A program made the position numbers and the translations under genes. Shown here piece by piece: positions 40,420 through 47,652 of a stretch of DNA of 64,000 nucleotides. Below the pieces are notes generated by a model that was given only the letters and a program-made list of their open reading frames with translations, ran no database searches and was not told the origin of the DNA. The first letter of the stretch is position 1. Each line of letters starts with the position of its first letter. The stretch comes from Candidatus Nanoarchaeia archaeon (GTDB taxonomy: Archaea; Nanobdellota; Nanobdellia; Woesearchaeales; UBA525), in assembly GCA_028279755.1 (NCBI GenBank), contig JANQNB010000011.1, forward strand, positions 230,711 to 294,710, given 5' to 3'.

Positions 40420-41895
40420 ATGCTCCTACTCCAAGGGCTTGGGACAAGTCCCGGCATAGCCAAAGGAAAAGTCCGGATCATCAGTTCTGAGAACGATTAT
40501 AGCAAGGTCGGCAAGGGGGACATCGTGGTGACGAGGATCACAGACCCTTCAATGACGACGATTCTGAACAAGTGCAGCGCCATCATCTGCGATATTGGCG
40601 GCCTGACATCGCATCCTTCAATCATTGCGCGCGAGATGGGCATTCCTGCCGTTGTCGGCACGAAAACAGCCACAACCAGGCTCTCTGACGGAGAGGAAAT
40701 CGTCGTCGACGGCGCACGTGGAGAAGTGCATAGCGCTGATGAAGAGCTTACAGCAGCACCAGTGAAGAAAGGAACTTCAAGTCCTGCAGTCAGCGATGAC
40801 TGGGTTGAAGCATCGATCAGCGCTTTTGTCAAGGGACAGGCGAGCATGGATCCGAAGTCATGGGCGCCTCCGAATGTCTGGCTGCTGGAACCGCTCTTTG
40901 CAGATTTGTGGATCAACAAGATGCTTCAGGTCTCGCAACACATTTCTCCAGAGGTGGCGGCGCAGACATTGCCCGGGCCTTCTGGATTGCGCAAGGAATT
41001 CCGCTGGGCGTTGTGGAACATGAAACTGATGGGCTGGAATGCAGAGAAACGGATGGAACTTCTCGATTTCTACAGAAACATCCTGGAAGAGAAGACAAGC
41101 GAAGACATTTTCGGCAATCACTCTACCTATTGGCACAGCGAAGAAGAAATCAAGGAAATCATCAGTTCGACAACATGGCACAGGCCTGATGAAACGCAGA
41201 AACAGCTTATCGGTAAGTTGTCAGCAAACACCCCGCCATTGTTGTGGGGCTTATACACTGATTTCTACTACAATTTCGCCTACGAAATGCTTGGCCTGTA
41301 CAAGGGTCTTGCTAAGATGAGCGAGCAGTTTAGCGAGCGGGATTCCTTGATGATTCGAAGCTATGGACCATTCAATGCTCCTGAACTCTGGGCCCACAGC
41401 GCAAAGTTTCCGATTAACAAGATTACCATCGCATGTGTGTATGAAGATCTCGAAGGAGAGTTCGATTTCATCAATCATTTTGTTACTCATCAGAATATCA
41501 TGGAGAAATTGAAGTTCTTCTCACTGTTTGTCGACGGCAAGGAAATCACTGATGCTATAGAGATTGAGGAAGTCAACAAACAGATCATTGCAATGGCCTT
41601 GGAACAGGACGGGCATGTGAAAGCTATTGATCTAGAACAAGAAAAAGAGCATGCGGTCAAGGCAAAATACTATGCTTTCAAGGATTTGTTTGAGCGTGCA
41701 GGTCTGGCATGGGAGCCAGAACAGGAAGTGCTTGAACGAGTGCAGAACAAAGAATTACTCAGCATTGATTTCTCACAACTCGATTCTGATGAGAAGATCC
41801 GCAATTTCTGGACAGAAGTATTCAACCCTGTGAAGGACTTTGAAGATGCTACTCTGAAGGCAGCTGCAACTGAAATACAGAGACGTGTAAACTAA
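40420..41895 (+). CDS. Phosphohistidine swivelling domain fused to an uncharacterised domain
   Basis: Protein of 491 residues. The first ~110 residues are a PEP-utilising enzyme mobile domain: GLGTSPGIAKGKVRI, and GGLTSHPSIIAREMGIPAVVGT with the phospho-accepting His65. The remaining ~370 residues are helical, aromatic-rich and unassigned (PPNVWLLEPLFADLWINKML, NMKLMGWNAEKRMELLDFYR). PEP synthase, PPDK and rifampin phosphotransferase also carry this mobile domain, but their ATP-grasp part is missing here. The start fits a GTTAAATAG box at 40388-40396. AT-richer than its neighbours. Confidence 0.85.
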   Translation: MLLLQGLGTSPGIAKGKVRIISSENDYSKVGKGDIVVTRITDPSMTTILNKCSAIICDIGGLTSHPSIIAREMGIPAVVGTKTATTRLSDGEEIVVDGARGEVHSADEELTAAPVKKGTSSPAVSDDWVEASISAFVKGQASMDPKSWAPPNVWLLEPLFADLWINKMLQVSQHISPEVAAQTLPGPSGLRKEFRWALWNMKLMGWNAEKRMELLDFYRNILEEKTSEDIFGNHSTYWHSEEEIKEIISSTTWHRPDETQKQLIGKLSANTPPLLWGLYTDFYYNFAYEMLGLYKGLAKMSEQFSERDSLMIRSYGPFNAPELWAHSAKFPINKITIACVYEDLEGEFDFINHFVTHQNIMEKLKFFSLFVDGKEITDAIEIEEVNKQIIAMALEQDGHVKAIDLEQEKEHAVKAKYYAFKDLFERAGLAWEPEQEVLERVQNKELLSIDFSQLDSDEKIRNFWTEVFNPVKDFEDATLKAAATEIQRRVN

Positions 41896-41903
41896 GTGCA
41901 GAA

Positions 41904-42176
41904 CTACAGCGCCTGCCTGATCTTTTCGATGCAACCAGCGACTTCTTCGCCGCGCTTGGTCAAGGCGAGCACTTTGAGGCGCCCGGACTTCTTGAACGTT
42001 ATCAAGTCAGCCTTCTGCATCTCGTTCAGGATCTTGACGATATGACTGTAGGTGCAATCGACGACTTTCGCCAATGAAGAAGCGTAATGTTCATGCGTGC
42101 TGGTGAGAAGGGTGACAAGCATCATGGCCGGTTTCTCCCGGAAGAAGACGCTGAAGATTTTCTTGTTCTTGGCCAC
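41904..42176 (-). CDS. Winged-helix transcriptional regulator
   Basis: Small DNA-binding protein of 90 residues. The MarR-like winged helix is visible: MMLVTLLTSTHEHYASSLAK (helices 1-2), VVDCTYSHIVKILNEMQK (recognition helix) and ADLITFKKSGRLKVLALT (wing), then a C-terminal helix. Start is uncertain: GTG 42176 follows a G-rich site and gives one neat domain; ATG 42287 is an alternative that would translate the repeats at 42196-42233. It is divergent from the purine nucleoside phosphorylase gene. Autoregulation through those repeats is likely. Confidence 0.75.
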   Translation of the reverse strand: MAKNKKIFSVFFREKPAMMLVTLLTSTHEHYASSLAKVVDCTYSHIVKILNEMQKADLITFKKSGRLKVLALTKRGEEVAGCIEKIRQAL

Positions 42177-42195
42177 ACGTACCCCCCACTGGAAT

Positions 42196-42233
42196 GTATA
42201 GTTCTGCCCGTATAGGTTTAGGCGTATAGGTTT
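42196..42233. promoter_or_regulatory. Three GTATAG repeats with 14-bp period (probable operator)
   Basis: GTATAG occurs at 42196, 42210 and 42224, exactly 14 bp apart; the last two copies extend to CGTATAGGTTT. A CATTTAAATG box at about 42248-42257 places a minus-strand transcript start beside them. They lie 20-57 nt upstream of the winged-helix gene start, so they are probably regulator binding sites. Confidence 0.6.
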
Positions 42234-42416
42234 GGAACATTGTTTTCTATTTAAATGTTTCGGAACTCTCTTTCCGAGTTCCCCCATTGGAATACGCAAC
42301 ACGCAAACGCATATTTAAAATTATTGGTTCGGAATGCGTCGCGACAAAACAGCGAAGGTACTGCCAAGAACTTGTTGGCGGAAAGGCATAAAAAGTCGTA
42401 CAAGATCCTGGACGGT

Positions 42417-43352
42417 ATGTCCTTTGAAACAGATCAACAATGCGCCGAATTCAACGCAGCATACGAAGAGCATGTAAGGTCTGTGGCGCAAACACTGATG
42501 AGCATTGCTGGCTGGCATCCGCAAGCAGTACTCATACTCGGAACTGGCCAGCAAGAGCTGGTGGATAAACTTCTCACTGACAAAACAAGCTATCCGTACG
42601 AGGATCTTCAGAAGGAAGGCCATCCTTTCCCAATCCCAGGAAGCTCAGGACACAGGGGCAGATTCCATTTCGGGGTTGTGGAAGGCGTTCGGCTCATGAT
42701 CCAGGAAGGACGGCAACACTACTACGAAAGACAAGGGTTGACGCGTAACGTTGATTTCCTCAGGATGCGCATGGGGATGGATGTGGCTGCTGCAATGGGC
42801 GTCAGGTTCCACATCGGCATGAATGCAGCGGGTGGTTGCGATCCTGCATACGAGGTGGGAGATCTCGTCGTTGCGAAAGAACACGGCACTGACATCCCAG
42901 ATATCACGCAAGGACGCGTGCTGCGATTGAACGACCTCGAGGGAAAACCGCTCGTCCGTTTCAAAGACCAAGCGTATCTCTTTGATCAGGAGATGGGCGA
43001 TCTTGTCATAGCAGCAAGCGAAAACTGTGGACTTGAAAACCACGTGCACGAGGGTGCGTATCATGCGATCCGAGGACCAACATTTGAAAGCCCTGACCAA
43101 GTACGCGAGCTTGCTCGACGACAATTCACCGCGCTCGGCATGTCCACAATCCCAGAAGCGATCGTCGCGCGATACTACGGCATCAAGAATGTCTGCATCT
43201 CCCTCATTACAAATCTTATGAATCCAGTCACAGGATTGAACATCACAGATGCCAGTGATCACACAGACATTGCCAAGTTGCCGCACATCATCGACCGGCA
43301 AGTACAGTTGCTGACACACACATACCGTCTCTATGCCGCGAGCTTGAAATAG
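42417..43352 (+). CDS. Purine nucleoside phosphorylase family protein
   Basis: Trimeric-type PNP superfamily protein of about 311 residues: ILGTGQQELV (phosphate site), HRGRFHFGVVEGVRLMIQEGRQHYYE, AAGGCDP, GAYHAIRGPTFESPDQV, MSTIPEAIVARYYG and SLITNLMNP. These match the inosine/guanosine phosphorylase (PNP) pattern with some substitutions (EGR for QGR). Start: ATG 42417 chosen for family length; TTG 42372/42375 are alternatives after the ATTTAAAAT box at 42310-42318. Salvages purine nucleosides. It overlaps the convergent alaX 3' end by 22 bp. Confidence 0.9.
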   Translation: MSFETDQQCAEFNAAYEEHVRSVAQTLMSIAGWHPQAVLILGTGQQELVDKLLTDKTSYPYEDLQKEGHPFPIPGSSGHRGRFHFGVVEGVRLMIQEGRQHYYERQGLTRNVDFLRMRMGMDVAAAMGVRFHIGMNAAGGCDPAYEVGDLVVAKEHGTDIPDITQGRVLRLNDLEGKPLVRFKDQAYLFDQEMGDLVIAASENCGLENHVHEGAYHAIRGPTFESPDQVRELARRQFTALGMSTIPEAIVARYYGIKNVCISLITNLMNPVTGLNITDASDHTDIAKLPHIIDRQVQLLTHTYRLYAASLK

Positions 43353-44026
43353 ACACGCCGGTTCTGCTTGCCTTTGTTCTCAGCTTTCATGAATTCGAGC
43401 TCGCCGATCTCCTTCACGTCGCTGACATGCGTGCCACCGCACGCCTGGCGATCGAGGCCGGTGATCTCGACAACACGGATCTTCTCGTGCGCAGGCAAGC
43501 CCTTTGCAAGACCTTGAAGTTCTGGCTCATTCAAAGCATCCTCCTGTGAGACAAAGCTGAACTCCAAAGGAGCGCCGTTCTCGATGAAGTCGTTGGCTTC
43601 GCTGACAATGCGCCTGAACATCTCAGGATCGAAGTTCTCCAGGCTGAAATCGATACGGACTTTCTCAGGCGACAGCTGGTTGCCAGTGATCAGCGCACCA
43701 GTCTGATTGCGGATAAGTGCGCTCACGACATGCGCCGCTGTGTGGCTCCGCATGAGATGATAGCGACGGTCCCAATCGATGCTGACCTCGACCTCGTCGC
43801 CTGCTTCAAGACCAGGATGATCAACCTCGTGGCTGATCTCATCGAACTTCTTAGCGAAGACAACCTTGAATTCCTCATCGCCTTTCTTGATCACGCCTTC
43901 ATCGTGCGGCTGACCGCCACCCATCGGATAGAAAAAGGTCTCGCTGAGCACGACATACTTGCCGTCCTTGACACTCTTCACAGTCGCAGTCCATTCCTTC
44001 TTGTGCATATCATCGAGGTAGGTCAT
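43331..44026 (-). CDS. alaX: Alanyl-tRNA editing protein AlaX
   Basis: Trans-editing enzyme that removes Ser/Gly from mischarged tRNA-Ala; 231 residues. Metal motif HLMRSHTAAHV and second motif CGGTHVSDVKEIG are in place, as is FYPMGGGQPHDEG in the N-terminal domain. This is the AlaX-M/II length with the Gly-rich N-terminal part. GGGTGATTACG precedes the ATG at 44026; the upstream in-frame extension is not protein-like. No alaS is in the window. The 3' end overlaps the convergent PNP gene. Confidence 0.95.
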   Translation of the reverse strand: MTYLDDMHKKEWTATVKSVKDGKYVVLSETFFYPMGGGQPHDEGVIKKGDEEFKVVFAKKFDEISHEVDHPGLEAGDEVEVSIDWDRRYHLMRSHTAAHVVSALIRNQTGALITGNQLSPEKVRIDFSLENFDPEMFRRIVSEANDFIENGAPLEFSFVSQEDALNEPELQGLAKGLPAHEKIRVVEITGLDRQACGGTHVSDVKEIGELEFMKAENKGKQNRRVYFKLAA

Positions 44027-44075
44027 CGTAATCACCCGCGTGAGAGAAACACGAACTCCTTTTATTTCTATTGGA

Positions 44076-44182
44076 GCATCATTGCCTTGGCCTGAATTCC
44101 GAGCTCGAGCATGAGCAAAGCTCATTATGCGAGAGCTCGATACTGCTCGCACCGTAGGGAGAGTGGAAGGCCGCAATGATGC
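44076..44182. repeat. Nested inverted-repeat element upstream of alaX
   Basis: Outer stem GCATCATTGC (44076-44085) with GCAATGATGC (44173-44182), extended by GGCC 44089-44092 with 44169-44172; central hairpin ATGAGC (44111-44116) AAA GCTCAT (44120-44125). The last base abuts the stop codon of the thioredoxin-CcdA gene (44183). The inner hairpin is that of the element at 3262-3362. Confidence 0.75.
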
Positions 44183-45352
44183 CTACTGGAGCAAGCTCGG
44201 CGCAAAGGTCAGCACAAGACCGATGATCACGAGCAGGATGCCGCCAGCGAGCTTGCACACTTTCGCATAGCGATCGCCAAAGGTCGTGCTGACAGCAAAG
44301 GCTGCCAAGCCGAAGATGATCAGATCGTCGAGCATGAAGAAGAGCACGTACAGCAGGATGTACAAGTAATGCTGCAGCGTAGAGACATCGCTGATCGCGA
44401 GGACCTGCGCGAAGATCGCAGGCAGGGCTGCGGAGCACGCGAATTCGATGCTGTTCACGACAAATGCGAGTGCGATGATGCCCAGCACAGTCGTCCAAGT
44501 TAATGGGCTCTTGACGATGTTCTCGATCCTATCCATCGTCTTCCGTCGAGATTTCGCATCACTGACATCGCAGACAAGCGGCCCTTTGCTTTCGATGAAT
44601 GACTTGATATTCACGACTCCGAAACCAAGAGCAGCAAGACCGATCGCGAGGGTCACTGGCCGGAGATAGCCGAGGAAAAGGAAAGCGTTCAACCAGGCAG
44701 TCATGAAGAGGAAGTACAGGATGCCGGATGCGAGCACAAAGCTGCCGACAAGCAGCCAGACCTTGCGCCGGTCGCCGATGCTGATGATCAGGCTGATCAA
44801 GTACACCAAGACCCACATCGCGCACGGGTTGAAACCGTCGACCAAGCCGAGGATGATGGCAAGCACTGGCAGACTGTAGCTGAGCACGTCGATCTCGCCG
44901 AAGATGGGAAGCGTGATTGTGCTGTCAAATTCCTCCTCAGCAAGCATTTCTCCATTGACAATACTGCCTTCTATCGCAGCCTCGATCTTGACGGCAATCT
45001 CTTCGTCAAAGCCCATGAAGTGCTGCTCGCCGATGATCGTGAACGGCACGCCAAGATTCTCGAGGGGAATGTCAAGCTCTTGCGCTTTCTGCTGCAGCAA
45101 GGCAGCTTCAGCAGGATTCGACGTATCATGGTACACGATGTCAACACCATGACGCTCCATCAAGGCTTCGTTGAACGGCTTCTGTTCCTGGCAGTGCGGG
45201 CATTGCGGATGATAGAAGAAATGCACATCTCCTTCTTCCTGTACCTCGCTCGGCGCGTGCATGCCGAGCAGGAGTATCCAGAAGATAACTAAGCCTATCG
45301 TGAGAAAGCGCTTGAAGCGATCCTGCCAAATACCACGTAAGAGATTTTTCAT
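44183..45352 (-). CDS. Thioredoxin-like domain fused to CcdA/DsbD-type membrane domain
   Basis: Membrane protein of 389 residues. A signal/anchor helix is followed by a thioredoxin-like domain with the CPHC active site (VHFFYHPQCPHCQEQKP), cis-Pro context GVPFTIIG, and then a polytopic CcdA-like domain starting LAIILGLVDGFNPCAMW and a second Cys in NSIEFACSAALP. It probably moves reducing equivalents across the membrane to extracytoplasmic thiols. The ATG at 45352 is only 4 nt beyond the 3' end of the tRNA-Val gene on the same strand, so it may be released from a tRNA-mRNA transcript. Confidence 0.92.
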   Translation of the reverse strand: MKNLLRGIWQDRFKRFLTIGLVIFWILLLGMHAPSEVQEEGDVHFFYHPQCPHCQEQKPFNEALMERHGVDIVYHDTSNPAEAALLQQKAQELDIPLENLGVPFTIIGEQHFMGFDEEIAVKIEAAIEGSIVNGEMLAEEEFDSTITLPIFGEIDVLSYSLPVLAIILGLVDGFNPCAMWVLVYLISLIISIGDRRKVWLLVGSFVLASGILYFLFMTAWLNAFLFLGYLRPVTLAIGLAALGFGVVNIKSFIESKGPLVCDVSDAKSRRKTMDRIENIVKSPLTWTTVLGIIALAFVVNSIEFACSAALPAIFAQVLAISDVSTLQHYLYILLYVLFFMLDDLIIFGLAAFAVSTTFGDRYAKVCKLAGGILLVIIGLVLTFAPSLLQ

Positions 45353-45356
45353 AAAA

Positions 45357-45472
45357 TGGGCCCGGCCGGACTCGAACCGGCGACCTTCGCCGTGTGAAGG
45401 CGACGTCATCTGTGGCGGCTCGCCGCAGGCGTGGGAGCCTCAGCGACCACGTAGCCACTAGACTACAGGCCC
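45357..45472 (-). tRNA. tRNA-Val (CAC anticodon) with about 43-nt insertion in the D loop
   Basis: Acceptor GGGCCTG/CGGGCCC with discriminator A, anticodon stem TCGCC/GGCGA, loop TTCACAC (anticodon CAC), T arm GCCGG-TTCGAGT-CCGGC. The D arm is GTC-TAGTGGCTA...TGAC, interrupted by about 43 nt (roughly 45416-45458) that contain two hairpins, CGTGG/CCACG and GCGGC/GCCGC. Removing it leaves a normal 73-nt tRNA. It may be a non-canonical intron or an insertion that breaks the gene; I could not find a convincing bulge-helix-bulge. Confidence 0.84.
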
Positions 45473-45506
45473 GTAGGAGATTGAGGACGAGAAGCGCTTT
45501 TTATAA

Positions 45507-46169
45507 TTATCTGCTTTTCTTGATTCCCACACGTGCGCAGTGCTTCCTGACAGGACAGGTACTGCAATGCGGGCTGACCGGCACGCAGTGGTTCTGGCCG
45601 AACGTGACGAGGAGCTCGTTGTATTCCAACCAGTGCTTCTTGGGCAGCTTCTTCCGCAGAGCCATCTCGCTCTGGTCCGGCGTCTTGGTCCTGATGTAGC
45701 CAAGCCGGTTGCTGATCTTGTGCACGTGCGTGTCGACGCACATCGCGAGCTTCTGATAGCCTTCGATCAGGACGAGATTCGCGGTTTTCCTTCCCACACC
45801 CTTCATGGTGATGAGTTCGTCGATTTCGTCGGGAACCACGCCGTTGTATTTGGTCATGATGGTCTTTGTTACGTCCTTGATCCGTTTTGCTTTTGTCTTG
45901 TAGAAGCCGGCAGGATAGATGAGTTTGCCGATCTCAGCGACTGAGAGGGTGAGGAGCTTTTTCGGGTTTGGCGCTTTCTTGAAGAGCCGTGCTGCAGCCT
46001 TGCTCGTCACCTCGTCCTTTGTCCGGAGCGAGATCAGGGTGGAGACGAGCACGTGCCACGGGCTATGATGGTTGCGCGCGACAAGCGTGACAGCAGGTAC
46101 CTTGTAGCGTTTGTTGTGCTTCCTGATCAGCGCGATGACGCGACCGATATTCGTGTTCGTGACCGGCAT
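45507..46169 (-). CDS. nth: Endonuclease III (Nth)
   Basis: Bifunctional DNA glycosylase/AP lyase of 220 residues for oxidised pyrimidines. Helix-hairpin-helix MKGVGRKTANLVL carries the catalytic Lys, and the catalytic Asp is in CVDTHVHKISNRLG. The C-terminal [4Fe-4S] cluster motif is C-x6-C-x2-C-x5-C (CVPVSPHC...HC). The TTTTAAAAAA box at 46191-46200 gives a leaderless start at ATG 46169. It shares that box with the divergent JAMM gene. Confidence 0.96.
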   Translation of the reverse strand: MPVTNTNIGRVIALIRKHNKRYKVPAVTLVARNHHSPWHVLVSTLISLRTKDEVTSKAAARLFKKAPNPKKLLTLSVAEIGKLIYPAGFYKTKAKRIKDVTKTIMTKYNGVVPDEIDELITMKGVGRKTANLVLIEGYQKLAMCVDTHVHKISNRLGYIRTKTPDQSEMALRKKLPKKHWLEYNELLVTFGQNHCVPVSPHCSTCPVRKHCARVGIKKSR

Positions 46170-46190
46170 GCGAGGCCTGAAAAGGACTGG

Positions 46191-46200
46191 TTTTAAAAAA
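46191..46200. promoter_or_regulatory. Shared bidirectional TATA box of nth and JAMM gene
   Basis: TTTTAAAAAA is readable on both strands. The leaderless starts lie at 46169 (minus) and 46222 (plus), each about 22-31 nt away, which is the normal archaeal spacing. Confidence 0.65.
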
Positions 46201-46221
46201 ATGCTCTTCATCCGTCAGACA

Positions 46222-46689
46222 ATGGATCCTGTGGAGAGCAAGCTGCGTTCGTGGACACGCCGCCTTGGCATCTGGCTGCGCGACCTGCTCTTTTTCGAGC
46301 GCTTCGATCGCGTCCGTATCGAGGAAAGCGTGATCCAGGACATCTGCGAGATGGCAGCTGGCTCCTGGCCGAAAGAGATGATCTCATTCCTCACCGGCGA
46401 GATCAGAAAAGAAGGGAAAGAGCGCGTCTTGTTGATCAACGGCCTCTATGTGAAGAGCTACGAGGCCAACGAGTTCAGCACCTACTTCTCGCTCCACGAC
46501 CTGCCCATGACCAGCGTGTACGGCACAGTGCACAGCCATCCAGGGCACAGCAACCGGCCGAGCAGTGCTGACCGCCATCTGTTCAGCAAGTACGGCTGGT
46601 TCCACCTGATCATCTGCAAGCCATACAGGAAAGAGAGCATAGCCGTGTATAACAAGCATGGCGACAGGATAGAAAGCGTTGACTTCTAG
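46222..46689 (+). CDS. JAMM/MPN+ metalloprotease domain protein
   Basis: Protein of 155 residues with the JAMM zinc motif HSHPGHSNRPSSAD (His-x-His...Ser-x-x-Asp) and an upstream Glu in PKEMISFLTGE. The archaeal family cleaves ubiquitin-like SAMP conjugates in some lineages. The N-terminal ~35 residues are basic/amphipathic. I chose ATG 46222 by distance to the shared TATA box; an ATG at 46201 overlaps that box. The stop overlaps that of the convergent gene by 4 nt (CTAG). Confidence 0.92.
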   Translation: MDPVESKLRSWTRRLGIWLRDLLFFERFDRVRIEESVIQDICEMAAGSWPKEMISFLTGEIRKEGKERVLLINGLYVKSYEANEFSTYFSLHDLPMTSVYGTVHSHPGHSNRPSSADRHLFSKYGWFHLIICKPYRKESIAVYNKHGDRIESVDF

Positions 46690-47588
46690 CGCTTGCGCGC
46701 TTTCTTCGCTGGTTTCCTGACCGGGCGAGGCGCTTTGCGATGGTGCTGCTTCTGCTCAGTCACCGGGTGCTCCTTAATCTCGATCGGCTCAACACGCCGT
46801 TGCCCCTTGCGCAAGTAGGTGTTCACGCCGCTTTTCTTGCTGAAGAATTTCAACGAGTGTGTCACGCGGCCGAGTCGCGCAACCCTGGCAATCCTCGCAA
46901 CGCGGATGATCTTCACTGCACCGAAGATGCCGGGGACGGGGATTGCCGCTATGATGTCTACCCAACAATTGCGCAGGAAGCTGCCAAAGCTTTCCTCGTG
47001 CTTGAACAGGACGACGAGGTCTATAATGAAGATCGCGATGACGACCCACTCGATGATCAGGAGCGCGTCGTGCACTCCCTGCGGAATGGAATAAATGGGC
47101 AGGCCGAGCAGGATGACGATGAAGGTGACTGCGACCGCGAGGAAGACGATGAAATGCCACACCTTGAGCTTCTTCGAGATTTCCCAGTCATCGATGCCTT
47201 CAGTGCGAGCTTCCATGTTCTCGACAGGACTGACGCGGTAGTTCTGGCTGCCGAACTCGAGGATGACCTTGATCGCGACGACAAGCGCCATGCTGCCGAC
47301 GAACGCGACCGCGTTCTGGAAAAAGCGCGTCAGGATCACGAGGACAGTCTCGCCTGCGAAGAGCATGTTGAACGAGAGCACGACCAGGAGGAAAGCGCCT
47401 GCGCTCAGCAGGAAGTGGTGCTCCTCATCCTCTGTGACATTCAGGATGCCAGCGAAGAGTCCGAAGAAGATGAGCAGGACGTAGATCAGACCGCGCATCT
47501 CCTGGCTGGCAATGAACGCGCCGTCGAGCACGCTCAGGAGCGCGCCGATGATGAAAGAGAACATGCCAATCCGCGTGTAGAGGTTCAT
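46686..47588 (-). CDS. Membrane protein with voltage-sensor-like S4 segment, no pore seen
   Basis: Protein of 300 residues. The N-terminal half has about four hydrophobic helices of unknown type. The second half resembles a voltage-sensor domain: acidic helices (IIDLVVLFKHEES), then RNCWVDIIAAIPVPG and an S4-like helix KIIRVARIARVARLGRV with Arg every third residue. No pore helix or selectivity filter follows; instead there is a Lys/Arg-rich tail (KAPRPVRKPAKKARKR). It may be a sensor without its own pore. TTTATAAAT at 47612-47620 fits a leaderless ATG at 47588 rather than 47612. Confidence 0.82.
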   Translation of the reverse strand: MNLYTRIGMFSFIIGALLSVLDGAFIASQEMRGLIYVLLIFFGLFAGILNVTEDEEHHFLLSAGAFLLVVLSFNMLFAGETVLVILTRFFQNAVAFVGSMALVVAIKVILEFGSQNYRVSPVENMEARTEGIDDWEISKKLKVWHFIVFLAVAVTFIVILLGLPIYSIPQGVHDALLIIEWVVIAIFIIDLVVLFKHEESFGSFLRNCWVDIIAAIPVPGIFGAVKIIRVARIARVARLGRVTHSLKFFSKKSGVNTYLRKGQRRVEPIEIKEHPVTEQKQHHRKAPRPVRKPAKKARKR

Positions 47589-47652
47589 CAGGGCATTCTG
47601 GCAAATGCTCATTTATAAATGTTTGTGACTACGAAAGAGAAAAGGAAAAAAA

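Noticed and set aside
44027..44182. Small gene upstream of alaX
   Set aside because: Open frames here lack starts and the sequence is dominated by inverted repeats.
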